A DNA stretch of 64,000 nt from Byssothecium circinans (lineage: Eukaryota > Ascomycota > Dothideomycetes > Pleosporales > Massarinaceae). This document shows positions 1-11,700 of this stretch, piece by piece. The stretch covers positions 493,685 to 557,684 of the forward strand of contig ML976978.1 of the NCBI GenBank assembly GCA_010015675.1, written 5' to 3'. The notes under the pieces were generated by a model, which worked only from the letters and a program-made list of their open reading frames with translations, ran no database searches and was not told the origin of the DNA. The stretch's first letter is position 1; the number at the start of each line of letters is the position of its first letter. The position numbers were made by a program, and so were the translations under genes.

Positions 1-828
1 CCCGATTCGACGACTTCGGTTTCCTTTCAGTTGTGAGGTGAGGAGATATAAGGTTGTACGATGACCGCCAAGGTAGCAGCTGCTGGATGGGGCGTCGCTG
101 CTGCGGCCGTGCACTCGGGAGTCTGTCGTCTCGGTGGTACACGGAAAGGACGTGAGAGCGGTCTCGATGAAATGGCTCGCTATGGGGGTTTCTTACCATT
201 GAAGACTGCAGATGAGCCGAGCTTTGGAGATGGGCGCTGCCGTGGCCAAGGCTGCTGAAGGGGTGGGGTCTTGATGCCGCGGGAGTCCGCTCCAAAGTCT
301 ACTCGAGAGCCAGTCGTGTCTGTCTGAGTACGTCAGGGAGGGGTATGGGGGAATTACCAGCATACCTTATAGATGCGGGAAGATGAGCCCAGCTCGGAGG
401 GCCGTCGCGGTGATGGCCGGGGTCGCTGAAGAGACGTCAATGACGCAGGAGCCGGTCTCGGAGTAAATCGTCTCGGTGGAGCACTAAAGAGTATGATAGC
501 GGCATTGGATTACTTCCTAGATGAGATAAGACGGGTCGATGGGAGCTGTGGTGGTAAAGAGGCCGCTAGAGGGGCGTTGACGCCGCGGGAGCTGTTCGTG
601 AGTCCGCTCAGGAGGCTACTCGTGAGCGTACCAGCTTGGTATAGCAAGGAGCGTTACGAGGTTGACGCCAACGGTCCTACCTTCTACAAAATGAGAGAAG
701 AAGAGAAGGGCTCGTGTGGTGGTCGCGGCGGCGGTGGTGGTGAAGGTTGTAGGAGGGGCGTTGGTGTCGTGAGCCTCACTCGGATTGCTGCATCAAAGAG
801 AAGCCCGAGAGCGCGGCTATGACGAGGT
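1..828. other. No supported gene at left edge
   Basis: The stretch holds short open frames such as 493..822 (+), whose product ends in a glycine/arginine-rich low-complexity tract. None shows a recognisable domain, and the composition (GGTGG and GCGGC runs near 720-745) looks non-coding. I see no RNA gene or transposon here. Confidence 0.4.
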
Positions 829-1254
829 TTAGACGGCTATAGCAGCAAAGACATTGGATGTGAGAAAAATTGTAGATTGAACTTGGGGTCGTTGCACTGC
901 TCGTCGAGGAGGGAAGATCAGAATACCAGAGTTGAACGGGGAGAGACACCAACCAGCCCATCCCATCCCCATCAACACAACTGCAGACATCCGAAAACAC
1001 CGCCCCGCGAACACCACCCCCAGCAGCGGCGCAACCCATACATACACTCGCGAGCATACCAACGCAGTGCTTGCATAGACAGCTGCTCCCTCTACGATAC
1101 ATCTATCCTCCCAAGCAAACCCGCGTGTGTGAAAGCCAGCGAAAGGCGGAAGAGTAAGTTCATAGACAACAAACATCGCCATCGAATACGTCACGCTAAC
1201 AACGAAGAACAGCCATTCAAACGGGTTCCTAATCAGCAAATCGCATTCGTTCTT
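829..1254 (-). CDS. Probable 3' exon of a multi-pass membrane protein (partial model)
   Basis: The open frame encodes a hydrophobic protein with about three membrane segments: one around the motif NPFEWLFFVV, a second around a VYASTALVC motif, and a third around MSAVVLMGMGWAG. The frame has no ATG at its open end. A good splice acceptor (gggcag) at 1255-1260 lets the exon begin at 1254, so upstream exons are expected on the minus strand. The first internal ATG is at 1182. I do not recognise the family. The codon pattern and the smooth hydrophobic profile favour coding, but the upstream part was not found and it may belong to the next minus-strand fragment. Confidence 0.35.
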   Translation of the reverse strand, partial: KNECDLLIRNPFEWLFFVVSVTYSMAMFVVYELTLPPFAGFHTRGFAWEDRCIVEGAAVYASTALVCSRVYVWVAPLLGVVFAGRCFRMSAVVLMGMGWAGWCLSPFNSGILIFPPRRAVQRPQVQSTIFLTSNVFAAIAV

Positions 1255-1282
1255 CTGCCCAGATCCAACCAACTACTCAACA

Positions 1283-1513
1283 ATGGCGTCGCAAACCTCC
1301 TTCTCTACGGACAATTATTCTGTCGACTATGGTGTCGCGACCTCGAAGCGGAGTCCTGTCGATCGCCTCACCCTCCGATTCAAGATCCTCGTCGGCAGAA
1401 TGGCGTATGAGTGTCGTGAGTTTCGCGAGCGCCTCAAAGCCCGAAGGGCTGCGAGCAAGAAGAGGAAGAACCAGATGAGGCTGGAGGCGCTGCGCAGGAA
1501 GAAGCTCGGATAG
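1283..1513 (+). CDS. Possible 76-aa basic protein
   Basis: A complete ATG-to-stop frame in a good start context (acaATGg). The product has a polar N-terminus and a strongly basic C-terminal helix rich in Arg/Lys (RLKARRAASKKRK). No domain is recognised. A minus-strand frame overlaps it fully (1327..1569), so only one of the two can be real. The basic helix could be a nuclear or ribosome-type tail, but no function is assigned. Confidence 0.28.
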   Translation: MASQTSFSTDNYSVDYGVATSKRSPVDRLTLRFKILVGRMAYECREFRERLKARRAASKKRKNQMRLEALRRKKLG

Positions 1514-1753
1514 AGATTAGCTTTGGCTGAATGCTGTCTCCTGGCCGAGCGGGATCCTTTCGGAACCACTATGCATTGAATTGGAGATGATGCATCGTTT
1601 GCGCGAAGACTTGGGTGGCTCGAAGACTGCCTTCGAACTGTTGGACCGATGCGGTGTTCCGACTCGTCCTCCTTCTTCTGGCAGTCGATGCCCGGTTGTT
1701 GATATCTCGACCCCCTTATTTGGTTCGGTCGGTCCCGGAACCCGGAAATTCTA

Positions 1754-2337
1754 TCATGTTATGGACACGCAGCTATCCCTCTTTTTCCTTGCATAGATGT
1801 CGGTAAAGTCCGTTTCGAGGGCAGCATAATTCGTGGACGATGTCATTTCAGTGGATACATGGCGACACAGCCCCGGCGTCTGCAGTTATCATGTTAGCGT
1901 AAACCAATCGTCTTCGTTGTTTTCGGGAGCCCGACTTACAGAACAGATCGAAGTCGCTGAATCTGCCCTCTTACGATTCTGAGACCGTGCCTGCGCTTCT
2001 TCTATAGCGGCTTGAGACTCGTACGTGTAGGTGATCCGGAGAAGATCGTAGATGCTGAGATACGTCGTCGACATCATGGAGAGCTTTCCCCCAGTTGAGC
2101 GCGATTCGATGCCTCTTGAGCTCTTCCTTCTCTTGCAGCTTGTCAAGCTTTTCCCCCCAATCGGACAAATGGACAGACAAAACAAGTAATGCAGCGAATA
2201 TCTTGCACCAAAGTCCGTATAATTCAGCACAACACTGCCAATTCGCTTCTCGATACGGAGTAAGAGAGAACTCAACAGCACGTCCAAGCAAGTAACCAGT
2301 CAACAAGAACCAACATTCCAGACGCAGATGCGAGAGC
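1754..2337 (-). CDS. Unknown spliced gene, 5' end not found
   Basis: Three exons join in phase 0: about 2337-2064, 1990-1940 and 1879-1754. The introns are 1991-2063 (gtatct...cgcag) and 1880-1939 (gtaagt...ctgcag). The first exon encodes a hydrophobic part (ELYGLWCKIFAALLVL) followed by a charged helix (LDKLQEKEELKRHR). The second is basic and Ser-rich, and the third ends in YARKKRDSCVSIT. The open side of the first exon has no ATG before a stop; a possible acceptor (gttag) lies at about 2338, so an upstream exon is missing. The consistent phases across two introns are the main evidence. No family is recognised. Confidence 0.38.
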
Positions 2338-3038
2338 TAACACCACTTATATAACCTCTACTCCCTCACATGCACATGCACAACACGCAAACAACGCTCG
2401 CGCACTTTTCCCCTCATCTCCGTTTCATGCAGCGCCTCAGCGGGATGTGCGAATAGAGCGCTCCTGTAGGATGTCAGGGTCCGTTCCGACCCTATCCCGG
2501 CTCTATCGGTCCTTCTCAGCTTTTCGCCAGCGATCGCTCAGTGGCCTGTGTCACCGGGTGCTAATGCGCATCATTGACTTTTGCGCTTTCTCGTGCTTTT
2601 CTGCGCGCTTACCGCCGATATTCCCGATAGTGACAGCTTGGCGGAGTGACGTCGGACGGACTCTGGTGGAAGAGACGTGGTCAGTCTGGGATTTTGAGGT
2701 GGAATGTTGGTGCCTTGAGGGGGCTGATGACTTTTGGATGAGGTGAGCTTATGGTTGGTGGGTCGGAGGATGCGGAGATAGATGGGTCGGAGATGGGAGC
2801 TCGGGGAATGGTGGCGACCGACATCACCGAGTGGTAGTTTGAGAATATGTGAAATTGGGGTTGAGAAGAGGTCGAAAAGGGGGATATCGAAGTGTGAGGA
2901 TAAGCATAGATTCTTCACAATAGTGAATCGCTTAATACTACTGTTTGTCTCAGCCTTTCCGCTCAATTTACTTTCTGCTTGATAGGTAGCAGTCAAGCTC
3001 GTCAGCGCTAACTCCTCCCACAGACACCATATCCATCC
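2338..3038. other. Intergenic, no supported gene
   Basis: A TATATAA sequence lies near 2347-2353. Frames on both strands between 2447 and 2996 are Ser/Pro-rich antisense pairs without a proper ATG or domain. Nothing else was seen. Confidence 0.4.
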
Positions 3039-4235
3039 TCATAGGTCTTGTTCACCATAGTCCACAGTCAAGTCACCTTGGACCGGGGGAACTGGTAGTT
3101 CCGGCTCCCGTCCAGCGCGGCGCCTTTCATTCTCTATGAGGATCTTTTGCCTCTCATGTCTCTTCTGACGCCAGTCAAGCGCGTACAGTGCTATATTCGT
3201 CCTAGCTGTACGAGGAATAAAAATACGTAGTTCTACCGCGGTCATACGATCGTTCTTTTCAAGCATGTAGCACCTTTGGTACCAATGCTGCACCTCGTTA
3301 GAGTATGGCTCTACCGCTAAACTCGGACGAACTTGGTACAGCTCTATTTGCTGCTCTTTAGGAACGTTCAGTGGCCGGTACAGATACCTCCGGATATCAC
3401 GATGGCATGAATCCAACTTAGTTTCCAAGGAAAGCTTTTCGCCCCCCGGGTTGACCTGTCTGTCGTTGTTGTACCACGTAATGAAATTTTCCCTGTTCTC
3501 AACGGGATTTGTCTGGAACACAGCAAAAGATATGCTCGCTGCTATGGCCCAGATATCGATTGCAGGATCCACATTTTCTCGCTCGGGATGTGGTGGTGCG
3601 TATTCAAAAGTCCCGTTAAATCGATCGTAGGTTCCAGGGAAAAACGGTCTCATGCGGCCAAAGTCAGAGATCTTAAAAACTGGGAGAAGTGGATAGCCGG
3701 ACTCTTTCATTCCGTGGGGCTTACAGACGAGTATGTTCGCTGGCTTCATGTCGGAATGACAGTAAGCTTGGTTCTCGCCGAGCCCATTGTGTATGTAATC
3801 GATCGCACTGGTTAGATCCAGCAGAATTTTCCATACTGTGACCTCGGGCATGCGACGGACTTTAGTGAATAGGTTTTCGCAGTAGCTGTGTAGATCGCCG
3901 TAATCGGCATATTCGAGGAAGAGTGCCGGGCCGACAGGTTCGGTCGGGAATTCGTCATCGTGACCAAGATAGTTTACGATGTTTGGGTGTCTTCTGTGTC
4001 TTGAAAGGATCCGAAGATTGTGAATTTCAGTCCTGAGGGCTGCGTCTGCATAGGAAGCCGGGAGCTTGACGGCGTATCGACGACAATGACCGGCTACTTT
4101 GTATTCGTAGAGTATCACAGAAGCATCGGTGCCACTTCCCAGTTGTTTGCTATGATCACACCGCGGGAGGACCTGTCTTCCGTCGCCAAGAAAGTCGGCG
4201 TGCTTTTCCCAGTCAGGCATATCAGGGTCATCCAT
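3039..4235 (-). CDS. Divergent serine/threonine protein kinase
   Basis: The 398-aa frame starts at the ATG at 4235; the frame stays open further upstream but only to a GTG. Kinase landmarks are present in order: a glycine-loop remnant GSGTDASV (about residue 33), the VAIK-type lysine K57 in YAVKL, a likely alpha-C glutamate E70, a catalytic loop HSDMKPANIL (160-169) in which HRD is HSD, DFG at 191-193, and an APE position reading APP (about 213). All residues strictly needed for ATP/Mg binding and the catalytic aspartate are retained, so activity is plausible. The C-terminal ~80 residues after the kinase lobe are basic (RQKRHERQK). Such solitary divergent kinases are common in filamentous fungi; the substrate is unknown. 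It is head to head with the arginine-pathway gene. Confidence 0.8.
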   Translation of the reverse strand: MDDPDMPDWEKHADFLGDGRQVLPRCDHSKQLGSGTDASVILYEYKVAGHCRRYAVKLPASYADAALRTEIHNLRILSRHRRHPNIVNYLGHDDEFPTEPVGPALFLEYADYGDLHSYCENLFTKVRRMPEVTVWKILLDLTSAIDYIHNGLGENQAYCHSDMKPANILVCKPHGMKESGYPLLPVFKISDFGRMRPFFPGTYDRFNGTFEYAPPHPERENVDPAIDIWAIAASISFAVFQTNPVENRENFITWYNNDRQVNPGGEKLSLETKLDSCHRDIRRYLYRPLNVPKEQQIELYQVRPSLAVEPYSNEVQHWYQRCYMLEKNDRMTAVELRIFIPRTARTNIALYALDWRQKRHERQKILIENERRRAGREPELPVPPVQGDLTVDYGEQDL

Positions 4236-4749
4236 TTTGAGAAGTCTTTCCGGCCTTGGGCCGTTGATGCGGTCGTAAAGCGTGAGCGCAGCGCTGCAGT
4301 GAGAAATCGGCTTGGATAGACGATACACAGACGACGAAGGAAAATGGTGGAACTCCACCTATTAAGGATTTGACGAAACATCATGGGATAGCGTATAACA
4401 AAGAGATGGAATAGGACGAAAGCGGGAAAGAAATCGACAAAGCCATGTCAAAGAGAGTCACCCACCTGCCGGGCGAACCCCAGGTGTGCTGTGTCATCAT
4501 AGTTCGCACCGCTATGTATGAAGAGCAGCGTATCTACGGAGTATTCAGTGTGCAAAATACTGATAATGATAGGGGTTGAAGGTGCAATTGAGATGGAACG
4601 TCCAGATGTTGAAGAAATGATAGGACGATGCACTACTCTATAATAGGCTAGACCATCCTCTGGCTGATCCCTGCCGCGGAGTCATGGTAACTTTTTCGCA
4701 GGATCGCGAAAACATCTAATCCATACTTCTGATTTTCGTACAGTTCACG
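4236..4749. promoter_or_regulatory. Divergent promoter between kinase and argininosuccinate lyase
   Basis: The 514-bp interval separates two oppositely transcribed genes. On the strand reading toward the lyase it contains GAGTCA at 4455-4460 and 4679-4684, that is TGACTC on the other strand. These are six-base matches to the core of the Gcn4/CPC1 site TGA(C/G)TCA. Gcn4/CPC1 control of arginine genes is established in fungi; use of these particular sites is an inference. Confidence 0.4.
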
Positions 4750-6269
4750 ATGTCGTCCACAAAGAAAGTAGCAGAGAACATGCTCTGGGGAGGCCGCTTC
4801 ACACGTAAATAATTCCCAATGGCTTCATTGACCTTATCGATGAGCCATCGCTCATACAAGGAGAATGCTAATGATCGTGCAGAGGGCCTCGACCCAGTGA
4901 TGGAGCAGTACAATGCATCACTACCTTATGACCGTCTCTTTTATGCTGAAGACATCGCCGGCTCCATTGCATTCGCGCGCGCAAACATGAACAATGGCAT
5001 CCTCACCAAGGATGAATTCGCGGCCATCGAGAAGGGATTCGCTCAGATCAAGGAAGAGTGGGCGAACAACACGTTTGAAGTCAAGGCAAATGACGAGGAT
5101 ATACACACTGCGAATGAGAGGAGACTGAGTGAGGTCATCGGCAAGGAGATTGGTGGAAAGCTACATACAGGCAGAAGTAGGAATGAGCAAGTCGCAACGG
5201 ACATGCGATTGTGGTTAAGGGAACAGCTGAAAATCCTCGAGGGCTACTTGGTTCAGCTGATCAAGACTTCTGTGCAGAGGGCGGACGCTGAGATCGATGT
5301 GTTGGTAGGTAATCCCGTATTGCGACTGAAGCATGGTGCTGACAATCGTAGATGCCCGGCTACACCCACCTCCAGAAAGCGCAGCCAGTTCGTTGGTCTC
5401 ATTGGGTCCTCTCCCATGCCACCGCCTTTGCTTCCGAACTTGAGCGTCTCCGCGAAGTCATAAAACGCGTCAATCGCTCCCCTCTAGGTTGTGGTGCGCT
5501 CGCCGGAAACCCTTTCAACATCGACCGCGACGCTATGGCGGAGGAACTTGGCTTCGAAGGTCTGCTCCCCAACTCGCTCAACGCCGTCGGCGACCGCGAC
5601 TTTGTCTTTGAGACGCTACAATGGGGATCGAGCTTCATGCTCAAGATTTCGCGGTGGGCAGAGGACTTAATCATCTACTCAAGCTTGGAGTTTGGGTTCG
5701 TGAGGCTTGCGGATGCCTATTCAACAGGGAGCTCCCTAATGCCACAGAAGAAGAACGCAGACTCGCTCGAGCTTATCCGTGGCAAGAGCGGCAGGGCGTT
5801 TGGACACATGGCGGGCCTTTATGTCACCATCAAGGGTCTTCCAACAACCTACAACAAGGATCTTCAAGAATCCGTCGAGCCTCTCATCGACCACATCAAG
5901 ACTGTCGGCGACTCTATGCAGATTGCAACTGGTGTTCTGTCAACTTTGACCGTCAACCCGGAGAAGATGTTGGCAGCGCTCACACCCGAGATGCTAGCCA
6001 CCGAGTTCGCAGACTATCTCGTGAGGAAAGGCGTTCCCTTCCGAGAAGGCCACCACATCTCTGGCCGTGTTGTCGCATTAGCCGAAGATCAAGGCATACC
6101 TATGGACAAGTTGAGCTTGGAACAGCTCAAGGGCATCGATGCACGACTGGGCGACGATGTCACCGAGTGTCTCGACTACGAGCGTGCTGTAGAGCTCAAG
6201 AACGCAACAGGAGGCACGAGCAAGAGCGCAGTGAAGGAGCAGATTGAGATGCTTAAAAAGCAGCTCTAG
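4750..6269 (+). CDS. ARG4: Argininosuccinate lyase
   Basis: Final step of arginine synthesis: splits argininosuccinate into arginine and fumarate, normally as a homotetramer. Three exons, 4750-4804, 4883-5304 and 5352-6269, give 464 aa, the usual length for the family. The first exon is only 18 codons (ending LWGGRFT); the splice restores [18 protein letters not shown]. Family landmarks follow: [13 protein letters not shown] (Thr/His and Asn substrate contacts), [12 protein letters not shown] with the catalytic histidine, and the fumarase-superfamily signature [11 protein letters not shown] containing the catalytic serine loop. Introns are 78 and 47 nt with canonical GT-AG ends. The start is fixed by the exon-1 motif LWGGRF. 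It is probably induced by amino-acid starvation, given the TGACTC elements upstream. The assignment is secure. Confidence 0.97.
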
Positions 6270-7271
6270 AGCCATTCAAGTTGTCTATGGATCCACCGGC
6301 GTTTAGAAGCGAAAGGTTTTGTTTCAATATGTACTCTCCGCGTACAGGCACCGCTTTTCGGGCATTCATGTCCATAGCCTCTTGCGACACACGGCGCTTG
6401 GAGCTGTTTCGGCGAATGACTGCGCAATGACTCGAAAATGGAATGAGTTTTGCGACCAAGCATATCAAGGGAACAGGGCCTGCTAGAAGAGAATGATGGA
6501 TGGCTCGATTCAGAGTGTGACTTAGTATGCGATCCCGCGTGTAGCTGTCACTCCATACGGCTGCCACAGAGCTAGCTAAACTCGCTACAGTAGTGGGTAA
6601 GGCTGGTCTAGCCCCTGGCACGGTATTTCACCATCGTGTTGTTGTGACACTTCTACAAACATCAATGAATATCTGTGCAAGAGAAGCTTCAACATGGGCT
6701 ATGCAGAACCGTCAACATTTGAAGCCGTTAGCGCGATCCATCGTCCCCGTCCATTCCCCGTCCATGTCTCAACATCGCAGCCTTCTTTGCGGCTTCCTGG
6801 GGAAACACATCTTCCACAACCCGGGAAGGCGCCTTCCACGATGACCCTTAAACAAGACTCACGTTGCTGCCCCAATGGCTCCTTTACTCTTACTACCGTC
6901 GGATCACCCGTCCACCACGTTTTGGACAAACAAACAGAAGCATGTCTCTCACACCCGCCACCTCACGTGTGTGACTGCTCGCAGCAGACGGATATACCGC
7001 GACATCATATCTACCGAGTCGTTTCCATTGTCCCCTGGAACCATCTCGGAGAGCATCAGACGTCTGAAGAGCTCGTTCCTGTCGTTTCGGAATTCCAGTT
7101 GGTTAGCTATACCGCTGAGTATCCTACACCTTTTGGACTTTTGAATCGAGAGACTGGGTGCTCCTTATTCTACCTTGTGCCGCAAGCAAACCACGACTAC
7201 GCCTGAGTGCCTATACATCGGCTCGATTCCTTCACTCTACCATCTCAACAGCGGGCTTTTGCGGCCGCAGG
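6270..7271. other. Intergenic between lyase and TRP-type gene
   Basis: It holds the 3' flank of the lyase gene and the promoter/leader of the following gene. Small frames here (6593..6844, 6694..7206) lack domains and overlap in several phases. An in-frame upstream ATG at 7158 could extend the next protein, but that would bury its signal peptide. Confidence 0.45.
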
Positions 7272-10212
7272 ATGGCTTTTTCAGCATTGCAATCCTCAAT
7301 ATGGGTAATTGTGCTAATTGTCCTGTCTCTTGTTGGACTGGCCGCTGCAGAGAACGATTACGTTACTGGCATCATCGGCGGCAAAGAGTACTTGGTTCGA
7401 GATGATCGAAGGCCGTCCCTATACACTCAAGACTACGGTTCCTGCATGAGCGGCAGCAACATCACCGTCAATCGCTTTAACGCCGCCTACTACAAAGACA
7501 ACATGACTGTGCTGTTTCATCTGGATGGGGAGACGAGTCTGAAGAATGAGACGATAATGAGTAAGTGTTAACACCAGTCCAGTCGTTGGCTTGATACTCA
7601 TGAACTTGCCAGTGAACATCGGAGTTTACGCCTATGGAGAGAACCGATTCGATTTGACTTTCAACCCGTGTAACGCAAATCTGAAAAGGCAAGCCTGGAA
7701 AAGCTGATGCTGTTTTGAGCTCTCCTAAGAGCGACCAGCATTGCTAATACTTGACTGACATGAATTCAGCGCATGCCCAATTCGGGCGGGTATACCCATC
7801 GAGGCGAGCGGCATTATTCCCATCAGTGAAAAGGACGTGTCCGGTATCCCTCCGCTCGCGCTCGAGATTCCGGATTTTGAGGGGCAGGCCATCCTCAGGA
7901 TCTTCTCGAACTCCAGCGAATCTGAGATTGGATGCTTCACGGCTGTCCTCACTAATGGAAATTCCTTCTCGCAGCCAATTTGGGTCAGCTCCATACTTGG
8001 TCTCTTCACCTTTGTTGCACTCATCTCGTCTTTTGCTGCCGCCATCTACGGAGACAACGTCGCCGAAATTCGCAAACACTACGCTCATTCGGTCTCACTT
8101 CTGGTGGTTTTCACAGTGTGGCAACATATCTACTTCAGTGGAGCCATTTCTGTGAACTGGCCTAGTGTTCTAGTAGCATTTTGGAATAACTATGCATGGG
8201 CGGGCGGAATGATATATTCCGCGACCATGCAAAGCACAATCAGCAGCTTGATTGGGTCGAATAAGGGCGACACAACCACTCTTGGGGCCGCTGGTACTGG
8301 CATGCGGAGTCCGGACCTAGGTGGAGGTTTTAACATTCGCAATATCTACCAGCGCACTGTTTTCCCGACACCGCTCAACATACCTGGATTGATTAGACGC
8401 AACAAGTACAACTTGGTCGCTCGCCGCCTAGAAGCAAGCCTTGCCGATAGAGAACTTGTAGACATGAGCAGAGGCTTCGATTGGTACGGACATTCAGTCG
8501 ACGCAGGCGTTCCACTGCCTGGAAACTATTCCGGATTCCCTGGTACTCTTGCTCAAACGCGCATTCCCGCATCAAATGCTTTCATGACCGGTTTTCTCTG
8601 GTTCTTGATCATTTTGGCCATCATAGCCTCCTCAGTCATCGGCTTGAAGGTCTTACTGGAAGGAGTTGGCTTGATCAGAATGATACACCAAGATCGACTT
8701 GCTTTCTTTCGAACTCATTATCTCGGCTATACTGCGCTGGCCGTCCTCAGAACTCTCTATATTGGTTTCTTCGCTATCATGTTCCTTACGCTCTTTCAAT
8801 TCATGTATCTCGCATCTCCTGCGCCGGTCGCAGTCGCATGCGTAGTATTTCTCATTATGCTCATTGGTTTGGGGTGCTTGGTTGCCTACGCTTGCTTCCA
8901 CCGTATAAGATACGGGGACTACGTCACTGGGCCGGATCGCCTGCGGATTGTGAAGTGCAAATTTCTGAAAATTCCCTTCTACGCCCTTGAGCGCGAAAGC
9001 AAGTTTCCGCCTTCTGAAGATAAGGTCTATGCAGGATCACTCCCATGGTGGCGTATTTATCCAGTGTCCGAGAAGTCCATCCACGACGACGAGCACTTCA
9101 CGAAGAAGTTTGGCTGGCTCTCATCGCGCTTTCGAAGGACGCGATGGTGGTTTTTTGCTATTTGGTTCGTCTACGAGTTCGTTCGAGCATGCTTCCTAGC
9201 AGGAGCAGCTAGTCAGCCAATGGTTCAGATTTTCGGTCTCCTGGTGGTTGAGATCATTGCTTTCGTTGGGATAATCATCTCGAGTCCTTTCGAAGGCCAG
9301 CGACTCAACATTCTCGTTGTGTATCTTCTCGGCTTCAGCAAAATCACGACCTTGTCCGTCTCCGCAGCACTGATTGCCCGCTTCAATCTTGCCCGTATCC
9401 CTGCAACAGTGCTTGCGATTGTCATTATCATCATCCAAGGTCTTCTCACGATTGCCACTTTGGTCGCCATACTGGTGGGCGCAGTGACCAGCTACATGTC
9501 GATATTGCGGAACAGCGAGACGATCCACCCGACCCAGTGGGTACCGATCCGCGAGAAGTATTTCAATAATATGGACTTCAAGGTCCGGGATATTCCCCGT
9601 CCGCCACGCGAACCAAAGTCCAAGCCTGTCCGTTTACCAGCCTCCGAGCCACTGACAGAGACCCCCTTCAAGCATGTCAGGACCCAACTTGTGCCGAAAA
9701 TCGAGCATGAAGATCACGAGTACATGCTAGAGGCTCATGGTACGCGACCTCTTGCTTCTCAGAGTTCGTTTCCACGACAGTTACAGGAAGCACCCGTATT
9801 ACCCTCTAGTGGCTCTAGAGCTCCAAGCATTCGATCGCAAATGTCCTACACGAGCCTTCCACGCGGAGCCTGGGTACACCGAGGAAGCTGGAGCTCAATG
9901 AATTTTAATGGTCCGCGCGCTGGAGGCAATCCAACTATGAACACGCCAACAAGTGGAGCTGGTCCAGCTGGCGGGATTACACCTCCGTTGAGCACACAAT
10001 CGGCAGGCCAAAGTAATGTGATACTTCGGGATTCCAGCCCGATCAATCCATTTGCGACACCTGCTTCATCGCTAGCTACTGGATCGTCGTCGCTCAGCTC
10101 TATGGTGCGACCGAAGAGCTGGCAATCGTCCAAGTCTTCTGGCGGCCGTAGGCCTCAACTCCGTACGATACCTAGCGATAATTCGATTCCACCCATCTTA
10201 CAGTTGCCTTGA
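7272..10212 (+). CDS. ML/TRP-domain membrane channel protein (Flc/Pkd2-like)
   Basis: The 935-aa product has exons 7272-7560, 7613-7688 and 7770-10212. The ATG at 7272 opens a clear signal peptide (MAFSALQSSIWVIVLIVLSL...AAAE). A lumenal ML-like domain (Cys- and Asn-glycosylation-rich, about residues 28-200) is followed by some nine membrane segments typical of the fungal TRP family (PF06011). A long Ser/Pro-rich cytoplasmic tail runs from about residue 720. Relatives are the yeast Flc proteins and fission-yeast Pkd2, linked to calcium homeostasis, FAD transport into the ER and cell-wall integrity; which role applies here is not visible. The second intron (7689-7769) uses a GC donor in the consensus AAG|GCAAGC; splicing there restores the Cys-Pro motif (SACPIRAG) expected in the ML domain. 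Confidence 0.9.
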
Positions 10213-11643
10213 TTTCAGATTGAAGGCTGCCAAGTCGAAGCGGTTTGCGACTCTCTGTTGGGCTTGGGGTCTCGCGATGGTGAGGATTGATGACGACACG
10301 CAATGTACTCTCATTCGACAGCTTTTGACGAGCTTAACGAAGGAACGATATCGAACACAACCACTGCCCTTTTACACTTCTATCATATCGTCAGTATGGC
10401 GTTTTTTGGACTCTCCGCCCCTTTGGAATACAAGGGCTCACAGTAATGTTATCGGGGCTAGTCGATCGGTTGCATTTTTCTCCTCTATGGTATCGGGGCC
10501 GGATAGATGGTCGTCGTTTTAGAGCTTAGGTCAGAGTGGTATTACGAACATGGTGTACGCATATACGTCGATATGGTTATCTGTATGTCGGTGGAGAGCA
10601 TGTGGTTATCGCGTATGATTGTTTGTATATAGAGTTAGCAGTGGTGTAATATTGAAGTTTTGTTGTACCCCCGCGGATGCGTGTGAAGAGGAACCATCAC
10701 AATCGGAGCCTCAGATGTTCGCTACGTCAACCCCGCATCCTCCCTCCCTTTCACCCTCCAAACGATAACAGAAACCTGGCATCAATACCACAACCAGATT
10801 TTCCATCGACCCGCCAACATCCGCATCATGACACCATGCCAATCTCGCAGGCCGTCTCCCAAAGTCTATCCGTAAGATTGACAATCTCGCAAAATGACGT
10901 CTGTTCTTATTTGCACCCCTGCTCTCTCTGCGGCGCACTGGCCCCGTGTTACCGCACAACGGGATGCGGAAATTTTATCTGGTGATGAGGATCATGTGTG
11001 GCTGGAAAAGTTTGCTACGTCATTGTTGGAGACGAGTATTGATTTGCATGCTGTGTGATATGCGTACATCGCCGTCGGTAATAAATGAGGGGAGAAGGTT
11101 GAGCGAAAGATGCAATACGAAATTAGCGTACATACTCTACCAACACGCAGCGCATATCCACACCAATCTACCTAGAGTGGGAGGTAAGTGTGCGTGCAAC
11201 AGCCCACGATTCGCACGATAACGTGCGCAAACAGCTCGGCGGCACATCACCGGATTCCCCCATCCCACTCTCCAAAATGTCGATATCTGCAACACATCTC
11301 GATCGCAACAAAGCCCAGCCACACGCACCCGAGCGATCAATTCCCATCGCAGCCGCAATGACGACAGGCTGGAAAATAAGCATGTGGCGCGCGACAGATC
11401 AAAGCAGGGATAACCGCTCCATGGCATGACTCTTTCCGGACGTGCGTGTGCCCATCGTTGCCGCTTTGGGAGGTGCTGGGACAAATGTGCATGCACCCGA
11501 ACAGGTTTCTGCCCGTTTGCAGTGCAACGTGATGGATGATGATGATGGGAAAGCAGGTGAAGCGCGTGGTTGGCGGCTGACAGATAGATACGGAACGGAA
11601 AAGTGCGTGGTGAGAGGGTTGGGGCCGCTGGCAATCGTGACTG
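10213..11643. other. Intergenic region, no supported gene
   Basis: It contains the 3' flank of the TRP-type gene and the far promoter of the small gene at 11990. Overlapping frames on both strands at 11137-11766 lack domains, are antisense to each other and are His/Arg/Ser-rich, as expected for non-coding GC-rich DNA. Confidence 0.45.
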
Positions 11644-11700
11644 TGACGTCAACGGCAAATTGTGCCCCCCGTGAAGGGAGGAATGGAATGGGTTTATAAG
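11644..11700 (+). promoter_or_regulatory. CRE palindrome and TATA box for the small gene at 11990
   Basis: A perfect TGACGTCA palindrome (CRE/ATF bZIP site) lies at 11644-11651 and a TATA-like tttataag at 11693-11700. The spacing of about 45 bp and the position upstream of a spliced leader fit a strong, stress-regulated fungal promoter. The factor that binds is an inference. Confidence 0.5.

Noticed and set aside
2571..2996. 141-codon minus frame
   Set aside because: No ATG at the start, Ser/Pro/His-rich composition without pattern, and no plausible splice link to the neighbouring fragment.
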